From positions 1-24,868 of the forward strand of contig JADGQQ010000056.1 in NCBI GenBank assembly GCA_017881645.1: 24,868 nt of DNA. Direction: 5' to 3'. Within the stretch, counting starts at the first letter, position 1, and each line of letters starts with the position of its first letter. The notes under the pieces are model-generated. The model made no database searches. It saw nothing but the letters and a program-made list of their open reading frames with translations, and was not told the DNA's origin. This DNA is from Clostridia bacterium. GTDB lineage: Bacteria > Bacillota > Clostridia > Saccharofermentanales > Saccharofermentanaceae. Position numbers and translations under genes: made by a program. This document shows positions 7,286 through 14,585 of the stretch, piece by piece.

Positions 7286-9201
7286 TGATCATATATCACC
7301 ATGCCGGGCTTTGATCTCGGCGGTTTTTTCACATTTTTTACCGGGCAGTAATCCACAGCAATTTTCAGTTCGCTGATTTCCTGACCGTCGCGTCTGGCCT
7401 GTCTCGGGTCGGACGCTTTGTTTTTTTCGTTCCGGCTTGCGGTACGTGAAAAAAAGGCGGCGGTCTGCGCGGCCAGAAGCACTTCGCTGTCCGCTGCCGG
7501 TGATTTCTCGCATCGAAGCACCACATGGGTACCGGGCATTTTCTGTACGTGGAACCAGAGATCGTCCGGAGAGGCGGTTTTCATCGTCAGAAGATCGTTC
7601 TGGATGTTGTTGCGTCCGCAGAGGATGGTATTGCCGCCGGGTGTCGGATATTTCCGGAAATTGGCTGCCGATGAGGCGGAACCTGATTTACCTTCTTTGC
7701 CGGAAGAAGTCTTTGAGCGTTTGGAAGCGGCCTTTCCAGCCGATCGGAGCGCCCGGCTGGATGAGCCGCCGCTTTTGGATTTGCCGGGAAATTTGGCTTG
7801 ATGTGACAGAGTGTTATCTTTGCCTGCAGTTCGCGTCTGGCCGTTTTCCTGTGTCAGCAGGCCGCTGATCTGCATTTCTTCACGCAGGGCCTGCAGATCG
7901 TCATTATCGGATGCACTTTCAAGAGCCAGATAAAGTGTCGATAAATATTCGACGGCCCGGTTATCCTCGAGCAGAAATTCCGATGCGGATTCGAGACGGC
8001 TTTTGCATTTTGCATACCGGCGAAAATAGCTCTGTGCATTCTGTGAGACGGATTTTGTAGAATCCATTTCAATGGTATACAGCGAATCTTCGGCCGATTC
8101 GAAATCTATAGCATCATAGGAAGATACGCCTGCCGGGATCCGGTAATGATTTGCTAAAAGAAGCTGACCGGACTTCTGAAGTGAATCCATTTCGCGGCAG
8201 GCAAATACGTCTGCCTGATGCACACTTTGTTTGCGAATGGCATGCTGCAGTGATGCATGGCAGAACTGAAGGAGGCGGCGCTTTTTCTGCTCGAAATCGG
8301 ATGTCTGATCTTTGAACCGATATACAGAATCCATGGCAGCGGATATCGATGCTGCCGGTAGTGCATGACCGGCATCCTGCAGGTATAATGCATGAAAGTC
8401 TGTTGGCGGCGAACCGGCTTCGAGTGAATATGTGGTAGGCTGCACACGTCCTTCGGTTATTCGGGTAAGAAGCAAAGTCGCCTGCAGGCAAAGCGCATCG
8501 ATTTCTTTTGGAAGAAGCTGATGAATGCCTTTCCGGCCGTCCACGGAGGCAAGATAACATATTTCCCGGGACAGCAGGGGAGAGAATCCGAGGAGCGACT
8601 CCTGCAGAGCCTTTTCAATCGGACGGTGCGCGGAGGCCGGAAGGACAGGCAGCTGTTTCCCGGATATCAGCTGCAATGCTTCCGCCGGATCAATTTTTCC
8701 TTGAACGGGCGGGTATTCATAGGGCCGTGCCGGCATGACTTCCCGAACCCGGCTCATCTGCGAATCAACATGCAGCAGACTGTCAAAGATACGATTTTCC
8801 GCGTTTACAAGAATGATATTGCTGTAGCGGCCCATCATTTCAATGATAAGCCGTTTATCTTTCCGGTCACCGAGTTCATCCGTTGCCTGGATGGAAATTT
8901 CAATAATACGTTCATACGACGGCGCAGAAATTCCCGTTATGCGGGAACCGGACAGATGCTTTCGCAGAAGCATGCAGAATGAAGGCGGCAGAGCCGGATT
9001 ATCGCGGGTCGACGAGCTGATATGAATCCGCGGCCCGATCGGGTTTGCGGAAAGAAGCAGTCGAAGATTTTGCGATTCCTGACGGATATGAAGAATGATA
9101 TCGTACCGGTCCGGTTGATACACTTTATCAATTCGTCCGCCGAGCAGGCACGTATTGAGCTCCTGCGCGAGAAAAAAGGTTGTAATTCCATCAAGCGGCA
9201 T
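7237..9201 (-). CDS. rqcH: Ribosome quality-control factor RqcH (NFACT/FpbA family)
   Basis: A 654-residue protein of the Rqc2/NFACT family, which binds peptidyl-tRNA-obstructed 50S subunits and recruits Ala-tRNA for alanine tailing. NFACT-N begins with MPLDGITTFFLAQEL and includes IIEMMGRYSNIIL (119-131). A coiled-coil region spans roughly 300-445, and the NFACT-R domain contains CGRNNIQND (528-536) and DDLWFHVQKMPGTHVVL (546-562). The protein is longer than the usual ~570-590 because of a Lys/Ser/Gly-rich insert at about 455-513 and a smaller basic insert near 590-612. The residue pair at 97-98 is Glu-Arg where B. subtilis has Asp-Arg. The ATG at 9201 has GAGG 6 bases upstream, overlapping the preceding gene's stop. 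Its 3' end runs into queH on the other strand. Confidence 0.93.
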   Translation of the reverse strand: MPLDGITTFFLAQELNTCLLGGRIDKVYQPDRYDIILHIRQESQNLRLLLSANPIGPRIHISSSTRDNPALPPSFCMLLRKHLSGSRITGISAPSYERIIEISIQATDELGDRKDKRLIIEMMGRYSNIILVNAENRIFDSLLHVDSQMSRVREVMPARPYEYPPVQGKIDPAEALQLISGKQLPVLPASAHRPIEKALQESLLGFSPLLSREICYLASVDGRKGIHQLLPKEIDALCLQATLLLTRITEGRVQPTTYSLEAGSPPTDFHALYLQDAGHALPAASISAAMDSVYRFKDQTSDFEQKKRRLLQFCHASLQHAIRKQSVHQADVFACREMDSLQKSGQLLLANHYRIPAGVSSYDAIDFESAEDSLYTIEMDSTKSVSQNAQSYFRRYAKCKSRLESASEFLLEDNRAVEYLSTLYLALESASDNDDLQALREEMQISGLLTQENGQTRTAGKDNTLSHQAKFPGKSKSGGSSSRALRSAGKAASKRSKTSSGKEGKSGSASSAANFRKYPTPGGNTILCGRNNIQNDLLTMKTASPDDLWFHVQKMPGTHVVLRCEKSPAADSEVLLAAQTAAFFSRTASRNEKNKASDPRQARRDGQEISELKIAVDYCPVKNVKKPPRSKPGMVIYDHYRTLLVSPSDPGKLL

Positions 9202-9209
9202 GAAGTACC

Positions 9210-9539
9210 TCAGTCATTGTCATCGCTGTGTCCGCGGATTACAAATCGAATCCAGCAAAACAATACCAGGATGATCAGCTCAACACCCAGAACAAGAAAG
9301 AACCGGTTGAAACTATTCAGTGTGATCAGAAAATCCAGCCCGACAACACAGGCGGCGCAGATCGTTATTAGAATAACCCGTCCGATGGGATGGATTCGAA
9401 GAGCATAAAGAACAGAAGAATGCTTAGCGGAGGAGCTGCCTTTCGACTGTGCGGCGGTTTTGCCTGCCGCAGAACGCCCGGATTTGTTTCCGGAACGACG
9501 GTTTGTAGAATTGTAGGATCGTTTTTTACGAGTTTCCAT
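9210..9539 (-). CDS. Small membrane protein of unknown function, basic N-terminus
   Basis: 109 residues with no family I recognise. The first ~45 residues are strongly basic and rich in Ser, Gly, Ala and Lys (METRKKRSYN, then KSGRSAAGK). Two hydrophobic segments follow (about 53-73 and 79-100), and the tail is acidic (HSDDND). A likely topology is a cytoplasmic N-terminus with a two-span hairpin. The ATG at 9539 has AGGAG 8 bases upstream. It is first in an operon with rqcH: only 8 bases separate its stop from the rqcH start, and rqcH's ribosome binding site overlaps the stop. The basic low-complexity part resembles the insert in RqcH in composition. A coding call is supported by the spacing and ribosome binding site; function is unknown. 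Confidence 0.75.
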   Translation of the reverse strand: METRKKRSYNSTNRRSGNKSGRSAAGKTAAQSKGSSSAKHSSVLYALRIHPIGRVILITICAACVVGLDFLITLNSFNRFFLVLGVELIILVLFCWIRFVIRGHSDDND

Positions 9540-9571
9540 TGTTTTTACTCCTATGTGCTGCTGCCTGTATC

Positions 9572-9580
9572 AGTATAACA
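9572..9580 (-). promoter_or_regulatory. Extended -10 promoter candidate for the small membrane protein and rqcH
   Basis: On the minus strand TGTTATACT gives an extended -10 (TG-n-TATACT, with TATACT at 9572-9577). No convincing -35 is present, as expected for some extended -10 promoters. It overlaps the T run of the upstream terminator and would start transcripts near 9565, about 26 bases before the start codon. Confidence 0.4.
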
Positions 9581-9612
9581 AAAAGTCGGGCGTTTGCCTA
9601 AAACAAACGCCC
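9578..9612 (-). terminator. Rho-independent terminator of the prs-prs-oadB-oadG operon
   Basis: GGGCGTTTG (9588-9596) and CAAACGCCC (9604-9612) form a perfect 9-bp stem with a 7-base loop. On the minus strand the stem is followed by GAC and then five T residues (9584-9580). It lies about 40 bases after the stop of the gamma-subunit gene, the expected place for the end of that operon. Confidence 0.88.
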
Positions 9613-9652
9613 GCCGCATGATAATTCTATGCAGGAAGCTGACTGACGCTGA

Positions 9653-9856
9653 TTAAACTGTTTCGTCCTTCTTATGCTTCTCCATGCTTTCAGTAATCTT
9701 CTGCATGATAAAGATGGTCAGGAAAAACAGCAGAAGAACCAAAAATACACCGACTAAACCAACGACAACAACGAAAAGTCCCTGCTGCCATAAAGGCCAG
9801 GCGCGTATGCTGTCTGCAGAGAAATTGCTGGCCAGTATCATTGATGGCAAAATCAT
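9653..9856 (-). CDS. oadG: Sodium-pump decarboxylase gamma subunit (OadG-like)
   Basis: A small single-span membrane protein of 67 residues. The segment QQGLFVVVVGLVGVF and the following leucine-rich run fit the OadG (PF04277) pattern of one transmembrane helix with G-x-x-G-V-F, then a short charged tail (KITESMEKHKKDE). In decarboxylase Na+ pumps this subunit holds the carboxyltransferase alpha subunit against the membrane beta subunit. The ATG at 9856 is favoured because GGAGG (9865-9869) is 8 bases away; the in-frame ATG at 9862 would leave a spacing of only 2. The N-terminal stretch before the helix, about 25 residues, is longer than usual. It follows oadB directly and is the last gene before the terminator. 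No alpha subunit is encoded in the window. Confidence 0.8.
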   Translation of the reverse strand: MILPSMILASNFSADSIRAWPLWQQGLFVVVVGLVGVFLVLLLFFLTIFIMQKITESMEKHKKDETV

Positions 9857-9871
9857 TTTCATTTCCTCCGT

Positions 9872-11053
9872 TTATACGATTTGCTTCACAAGCATATCGA
9901 CAAGAGCGATTACAAAACCGCCGGCAACGATCGAACCAAGCTGACCGGCAGCATTTGCGCTGATGGCCTGCATAAGAATAAAGTTCGTCGGATCTTCCTT
10001 CTTTGCCATTTTCTGTACGACACGTGCCGACATCGGAAATGCCGAAATACCTGCGGCACCAATCATAGGGTTGATTTTGGTCTTAAGGAACAAGTTCAGG
10101 AACTTAGCAAAAAGCACTCCGCCGGCCGTGTCGAAAATGAATGCGACAAGTCCGAGCAGCATGATCAAACCGGTTACCGGATTAATGAATTTTGTTGCCA
10201 GCATCGTTGAGCCAATCGTGATTCCGAGAAGAAGTGTAATCAGATTGGCAAGCTCATTTTGTGCTGACTGAGATAGCCTCTCAAGAACACCGCATTCGCG
10301 AATCAGATTTCCGAACATAAGCGAACCGACAAGAGGCACGCTCATCGGAACAATGATGCCTGCGATAATCGTTACCAGAATGGGGAACAGGATTTTGATG
10401 GGCTTTGATACGGGGGACTCGTGATACTCCATGCGGATCATCCGCTCCTTTTTGGAAGTGAGAAGACGAATGACCGGCGGCTGTATAATCGGTACAAGAG
10501 ACATATAGGAATAGGCTGCGACGGAAATGGGGCCGAGATAGTCATTAAGTTTGTAGTGCGATGCGACAAAAAGTGTCGTAGGTCCGTCGGCTGCACCAAT
10601 AATACCAACAGCGGATGCAAGTTTAAGTGCCTCGATACCATGAATCCCCAGATAGGGAAGCAGAACAAGCGTTGTAAAGAAAGTTACAAATATTCCGAAC
10701 TGTGCCGCAGCCCCGAAGAAAATCATATATGGATTCTTAAGGAGAGGCGAAAAGTCAATCATTGCACCGATGGCAATGAAAATAAGTATGGGGAAGAGTT
10801 CGGTCACAATGCCCGCATCGTACAGTACTTTCAAAAATCCCGGAACTGCATTGGTTCCCCAGACAACGCCAAGGGGTAAATTGACGAGAATCGCACCGAA
10901 ACCGATCGGCAGCAGAAGAGCCGGCTCATATTCTTTTTTGATGGCAAGATAAATCAGAACTGCGCCGATGACATACATGATCAGCGCTTTCCAGTTGTCG
11001 CCCTGCCCGAAGAACGTAAAGCCGCTGAATATTTCTTTGAAGACTTCAATCAT
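9872..11053 (-). CDS. oadB: Sodium ion-translocating decarboxylase beta subunit (OadB/MmdB/GcdB type)
   Basis: A 393-residue polytopic membrane protein that couples decarboxylation of carboxybiotin to Na+ export in oxaloacetate, methylmalonyl-CoA or glutaconyl-CoA decarboxylases. It shows many hydrophobic segments, the conserved GAADGPTTLFVASHYK stretch (about 153-168) with Asp156, and GAMIDFSPLL (96-105) with Asp100. Length fits the family, and the sequence does not tell which substrate system it serves. The start at 11053 has GGAGG 8 bases upstream. It lies 39 bases after the second PRPP synthase gene and just before oadG. The biotin carrier and carboxyltransferase subunits are not encoded nearby and must come from elsewhere if the pump is functional. 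Confidence 0.93.
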   Translation of the reverse strand: MIEVFKEIFSGFTFFGQGDNWKALIMYVIGAVLIYLAIKKEYEPALLLPIGFGAILVNLPLGVVWGTNAVPGFLKVLYDAGIVTELFPILIFIAIGAMIDFSPLLKNPYMIFFGAAAQFGIFVTFFTTLVLLPYLGIHGIEALKLASAVGIIGAADGPTTLFVASHYKLNDYLGPISVAAYSYMSLVPIIQPPVIRLLTSKKERMIRMEYHESPVSKPIKILFPILVTIIAGIIVPMSVPLVGSLMFGNLIRECGVLERLSQSAQNELANLITLLLGITIGSTMLATKFINPVTGLIMLLGLVAFIFDTAGGVLFAKFLNLFLKTKINPMIGAAGISAFPMSARVVQKMAKKEDPTNFILMQAISANAAGQLGSIVAGGFVIALVDMLVKQIV

Positions 11054-11092
11054 CGAGCATACCTCCTGCTGTTTTAAAGATCGTCAAGAAAA

Positions 11093-12298
11093 TTATTCCA
11101 TGGTAGCAAGCAGACTTTTGATCTTTTCGGTCGGATTCACCAGGTTGGAAAGGGAGGAGTCGTGGTTGATTGCATCGATGAGAAGAGCTACAAACTTCGT
11201 CATATTCACATCACAGAACCATTCGGCCTGCAGAAGTTCCGGCCGGTGATAGGTAAGATTTGTGGCGAATACTTTCGTAATGATGCCATCTTCATAGGCT
11301 TTGTTGAAGTGATCGATTCCTTCGGTAAAAAGGCCGAAGGTAACGGCGGCGTAGATGTTTCTGGCACCCCTGGCTTTCATTTCACGGCCGATATCCAATA
11401 TGGATTCGCCGGATGAAATCATATCGTCAATAATCAGGATGTCCATGTCTTCAACGGAATCTCCGAGGAATTCATGGGCGACGATCGGGTTGCGCCCGTT
11501 AATAACATGCGTATAATCTCTTCTTTTGTAGAAGGTTCCAAGAGGAACGCCCAATATGGATGCAAAATACATAGCGCGTGAGATACCGCCTTCATCCGGG
11601 CTGACCACCATGAATTTCCCGTTGGAGAAATTCAAGTCGGGAATCGACCGGAACATGGCCTTAATGACCTGATAGTTTGCGGAAAGACTCTCAAACCCGG
11701 ATGTCGGGATTGCATTGGCCACTCGTTCGTCATGCGCGTCAAACGTGATGATGTTTTCAGCGCCCAGCCCGTAGAGCTCCTCGAGTGCAAAAGCACAGTC
11801 CAGAGATTCGCGTGCATTTCTCTTGTGCTGACGGCTCTCATAAAGAAAAGGCATAATGACATTGACGCGCCGGGCTTTTCCGGAACAGGCAAGAATAACG
11901 CGCTTCAAATCCTGATAATGATCGTCCGGACTCATATGATTTACTTTTCCGAACATATTATATGTACAGGAGAAATTCACTACATCACAGATAATAAAAA
12001 GATCATGACCGCGTACGGAATGCGAGATAACGGCTTTTCCTTCGCCGGATGAGAAACGGGTGTTGTCAACTGCAATACGGTAGTCATTTCTATAAAACCC
12101 CGGATAGCGGCTGACCAGCAACTGTTCCTGGTATTCGGATCTGCGTTTGTTCAGGTAGAAATTGACACTCTCAGAGAACTCCATGCTTCCTTTGAGGGGA
12201 ATAATCCCGATCGGGCCAACGGGTGCCATAGGGTTGTCACCGTATTGGTTATATCTTGAGTACGCCTTTTCGTCAGCAGCGGATGGAATGGAAATCAT
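11093..12298 (-). CDS. prs: Long-form ribose-phosphate pyrophosphokinase paralog (second of pair)
   Basis: 401 residues, against about 315 for classical bacterial PRPP synthase; the family transfers pyrophosphate from ATP to ribose-5-phosphate. Recognisable elements are RFSSGEGK (81-88), a nucleotide-loop counterpart FLYESRQHKR (151-160), FDAHDER with His189 as metal-ligand counterpart, VVSPDEGG (231-238), a KRR flexible-loop motif at 258-260 and the PRPP-binding loop IIDDMISSGES (289-299). The classical RQD is RQH here and the loop ends ES rather than GT, while the KRR lysine is kept. The start at 12298 has AGGGGGAC about 5-8 bases upstream. It is second in the operon, 37 bases after its paralog. 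Activity is likely but unproven; it could be a regulatory partner. Confidence 0.85.
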   Translation of the reverse strand: MISIPSAADEKAYSRYNQYGDNPMAPVGPIGIIPLKGSMEFSESVNFYLNKRRSEYQEQLLVSRYPGFYRNDYRIAVDNTRFSSGEGKAVISHSVRGHDLFIICDVVNFSCTYNMFGKVNHMSPDDHYQDLKRVILACSGKARRVNVIMPFLYESRQHKRNARESLDCAFALEELYGLGAENIITFDAHDERVANAIPTSGFESLSANYQVIKAMFRSIPDLNFSNGKFMVVSPDEGGISRAMYFASILGVPLGTFYKRRDYTHVINGRNPIVAHEFLGDSVEDMDILIIDDMISSGESILDIGREMKARGARNIYAAVTFGLFTEGIDHFNKAYEDGIITKVFATNLTYHRPELLQAEWFCDVNMTKFVALLIDAINHDSSLSNLVNPTEKIKSLLATME

Positions 12299-12335
12299 TT
12301 GTTGTCCCCCTTACGTAATTTAAAGAAATTTCAAT

Positions 12336-13562
12336 TTATTCGAGCAGTTCGTCGATTCGCATTTGTCCGAGCATATCTGAAATCTTGTAACCGGGATTGA
12401 CAAGGCGTCCGATGGATTCATCCACATTGAGCGCATCAATCAGACGGGCAACAAAAGGTGTCATATTTACATCAACATACCACGGTGCGGCCAGAAGCTC
12501 CGGAATGCGATAGATAAGATTGGTGCAGAGAACCTGTTTGATAATGCCTCTGTCCACATATTCCTGCATTCTTCCGATTCCATTTGTAAACAGTCCGAAC
12601 GGAGCAGCGCAATAGATGTCCCTGGCTCCGTTTTGTTTCATGATGTCAGCAGTTTCCGTCATCGTTCGACCGGAGTTGATCATATCGTCGACGATCAGAA
12701 TGTCTTTGCCAACGCAGGATTCACCGAGAAAACGAATCTCTTTCACCGGATGCTCTCCGTTGATATTGACGGAATAATCTTTTCTCCGATAAAAAATACC
12801 GAGAGGGAGTCCCATGACGGACGAATAGAAAACGGCTCTGGATACGCCTGTCTCATCGGGACTTACCACCATCATGGATTTCTTGTTAATACGGAGACGG
12901 TTGTTGCGGCCGATAAGCGAGCTGATAATTTTGTATGCGGATTTCGGAGTTTCAATGCCGAGAAGCGGCACTGCATTGGCGACGCGGCCGTCGTGAGGAT
13001 CGAAAACGATAAGATTGGAAATCCCGTGATGATACAGCTGCTGCAGCATGGAGGCACAGTCGAGAGATTCACGGGACTCGCGTACATCCTGACGTCCTTC
13101 ATATAGAAAAGGCATGATGATATTGACCCGGCGCGCCTTGCCGCTGACAGCCATAATGATGCGAAGAAGATCCCGGAAATGATCATCCGGACTGGACCAG
13201 TGTTCTTCCCCGAAAATTGAAAAGGATGTCTGATGAGACAGAACATCCGTAATAATAAAAATATCATGTCCCCGAACGGTCTGGCCCAGAGATACCTTGC
13301 CTTCGCCCGTTGCAAAACGGACGATTTCTGTCTGAATCATGTAGTCGTCGCGAATGTACCCGACACTGTTGACGTATGGATTGCTGTTATCCCGCTGACG
13401 GATCAGTCTTTTTTCGCGAAGGATGTTGTTGACCTGCTGAACGAATTCAAGATTCGAAGTGTGTGCAATAATTCCAATCGGACCAAAGGGTTCTAAAAGA
13501 TAACCCTCAAAATCCGGGCCGGAATTCTCCTTTGATTCCAAATATCGAGATGATGTTGACAT
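12336..13562 (-). CDS. prs: Long-form ribose-phosphate pyrophosphokinase paralog (first of pair)
   Basis: 408 residues, clearly homologous along its length to the gene downstream. Shared landmarks are EPFGPIGII near 24-32, RFATGEGK (82-89), IIMPFLYEGRQD (148-159), FDPHDGRV with His190, VVSPDETG (232-239), and the PRPP loop IVDDMINSGRT (290-300). RQD is kept, but the flexible-loop motif reads RRK (259-261) where classical enzymes have KRR, so the usual catalytic lysine position holds Arg. This is the reverse of the pattern in its paralog. The ATG at 13562 was chosen because its N-terminus aligns with the paralog; its GGGGGAG site is close (3 bases). A TTG at 13580 is the alternative, with GAGGA 1 base away. 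It heads the prs-prs-oadB-oadG operon. Confidence 0.87.
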   Translation of the reverse strand: MSTSSRYLESKENSGPDFEGYLLEPFGPIGIIAHTSNLEFVQQVNNILREKRLIRQRDNSNPYVNSVGYIRDDYMIQTEIVRFATGEGKVSLGQTVRGHDIFIITDVLSHQTSFSIFGEEHWSSPDDHFRDLLRIIMAVSGKARRVNIIMPFLYEGRQDVRESRESLDCASMLQQLYHHGISNLIVFDPHDGRVANAVPLLGIETPKSAYKIISSLIGRNNRLRINKKSMMVVSPDETGVSRAVFYSSVMGLPLGIFYRRKDYSVNINGEHPVKEIRFLGESCVGKDILIVDDMINSGRTMTETADIMKQNGARDIYCAAPFGLFTNGIGRMQEYVDRGIIKQVLCTNLIYRIPELLAAPWYVDVNMTPFVARLIDALNVDESIGRLVNPGYKISDMLGQMRIDELLE

Positions 13563-13626
13563 GAACTCCCCCGACAGCAAATCCTCGTGTGTCAGATATG
13601 TCCCGAAAGACTTATCCGCATATGTA

Positions 13627-13655
13627 AGTATAACGCTACCTGCATCATTTTTGAA
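13627..13655 (-). promoter_or_regulatory. Promoter of the prs-prs-oadB-oadG operon
   Basis: On the minus strand TTCAAA (13650-13655, 4/6) and TATACT (13627-13632, 5/6) are spaced by 17 bases. The start would be near 13620, giving a leader of about 58 bases. It lies in the 260-base divergent region between this operon and ysxC, the longest gene-free stretch in the window. Confidence 0.55.
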
Positions 13656-13678
13656 TCACGTAAATCTGCATGAAAAGT

Positions 13679-13688
13679 TTGTATACAA
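13679..13688. promoter_or_regulatory. Palindrome TTGTATACAA, possible operator
   Basis: A perfect 10-base palindrome about 24 bases upstream of the predicted -35 of the prs operon. Sites of this form are bound by some GntR-family regulators, but no such regulator is encoded in the window. A palindrome this short can occur by chance in an AT-rich spacer. Confidence 0.3.
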
Positions 13689-13762
13689 CAAGCCGTTATG
13701 TGTAAAATCTGTATAGTACTTCTGCAAAGCATTATGGATTCTCACAAAAAGCTGTTGTATTC

Positions 13763-13790
13763 TTAACATACATGTTACAGTGCTCATAAC
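13763..13790 (+). promoter_or_regulatory. Weak promoter candidate upstream of ysxC
   Basis: TTAACA (13763-13768, 5/6 to the -35 consensus) and CATAAC (13785-13790, 4/6 to the -10) are 16 bases apart. The start would fall about 25-30 bases before the ysxC start codon. The -10 is poor, so this is only a candidate. Confidence 0.25.
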
Positions 13791-13822
13791 TACTTTAGCA
13801 CATTCTATTCATAGAGGTGAGC

Positions 13823-14428
13823 ATGAAAATCAATTTCCGGAAAACTATTTTTTGGGGCGTCGCTGCAGACATGACATCCTGTCCTCCGACGGATCGGCCT
13901 GAGGTCGTTTTATCAGGAAAATCCAACGTAGGGAAGTCATCCCTTCTTAATTCCCTAGCGGATAATAAGAAACTGGCCCGCGTCAGTCAGGCGCCGGGAA
14001 AGACTCGTCTCGTGGTCTATTTTGATGTGGATCAGAAGATTTATATTGCGGATCTTCCGGGGTACGGATTTTCAAAAGCTCCGAAAGATGTTCGCGAGAA
14101 GTTTACCAAGCTTGCCGATCAGTATTTCACGAGCGGCCGGCCGATTGCACTGACACTGCACCTGATCGACATCCGGCATGAACCTTCCAAAGAAGATATG
14201 CAGATGCTTTCTTATATGAATGAACAGAAGATTGATTATTTTGTTGTGTTTACCAAATGCGATAAATTTTCCAGAGCACAGCTGGAGAAACGGCTGTCCG
14301 AGCAGTTGGATGCGTTTGATATCCATGATCAGGCACACTGTTTCGCGGTTTCTTCGGAAAAGAAGGAAGGATTGGAAGATTTAAAGAACGCTATTTCCAA
14401 TTATATCTTTCCGGATCCGGAAATTTGA
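13823..14428 (+). CDS. ysxC: Ribosome biogenesis GTPase YsxC/EngB
   Basis: A 201-residue single-domain GTPase needed for late assembly of the 50S ribosomal subunit. The nucleotide motifs are all present: G1 GKSNVGKSS (32-40), a G2-region Thr in PGKTR (58-62), G3 DLPG (77-80), G4 TKCD (144-147), and a G5-like SSEKKEG (177-183). The N-terminus (KINFRKTIFWGVAAD) is typical for the family. The ATG at 13823 was preferred over an in-frame GTG at 13817 because GAGG at 13814-13817 is 5 bases upstream of the ATG and overlaps the GTG. In Bacillus it usually follows lon; here its upstream neighbour is the divergent prs operon. No terminator was seen after it. Confidence 0.95.
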   Translation: MKINFRKTIFWGVAADMTSCPPTDRPEVVLSGKSNVGKSSLLNSLADNKKLARVSQAPGKTRLVVYFDVDQKIYIADLPGYGFSKAPKDVREKFTKLADQYFTSGRPIALTLHLIDIRHEPSKEDMQMLSYMNEQKIDYFVVFTKCDKFSRAQLEKRLSEQLDAFDIHDQAHCFAVSSEKKEGLEDLKNAISNYIFPDPEI

Positions 14429-14523
14429 TTATATAAAACGTCACCTTACATTCTCATAAAGAATTCATTGTCACTTTTTGCCGATTGCTGTCGAAAAACA
14501 ACCGGCACGGGCCGTTATCCGCT

Positions 14524-14532
14524 TGTTATAAT
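14524..14532 (+). promoter_or_regulatory. Extended -10 promoter candidate for comEC-holA
   Basis: TGTTATAAT contains a perfect TATAAT (14527-14532) preceded by TG one base upstream. No good -35 lies at the proper distance. Transcripts would start near 14540, about 45 bases before comEC. The rest of the 157-base gap after ysxC shows no clear hairpin terminator. Confidence 0.45.
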
Positions 14533-14585
14533 TTGCCAATCAGTCTGTTATTTTCGCACAAGCTGCGGTAAGAGAGTAGGCAAAT

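Noticed and set aside
13563..13822. Possible small RNA or riboswitch in the longest spacer
   Set aside because: No strong stem with a T run and no recognisable aptamer (for example a purine riboswitch ahead of prs) could be found; promoter-like elements explain what is seen.
14408..14423. Perfect 16-base palindrome TTTCCGGATCCGGAAA near the end of ysxC
   Set aside because: It lies wholly in the coding sequence (FPDPE), has no loop or T run, and TCCGGA-like words are frequent in this genome, so a terminator or operator is not supported.
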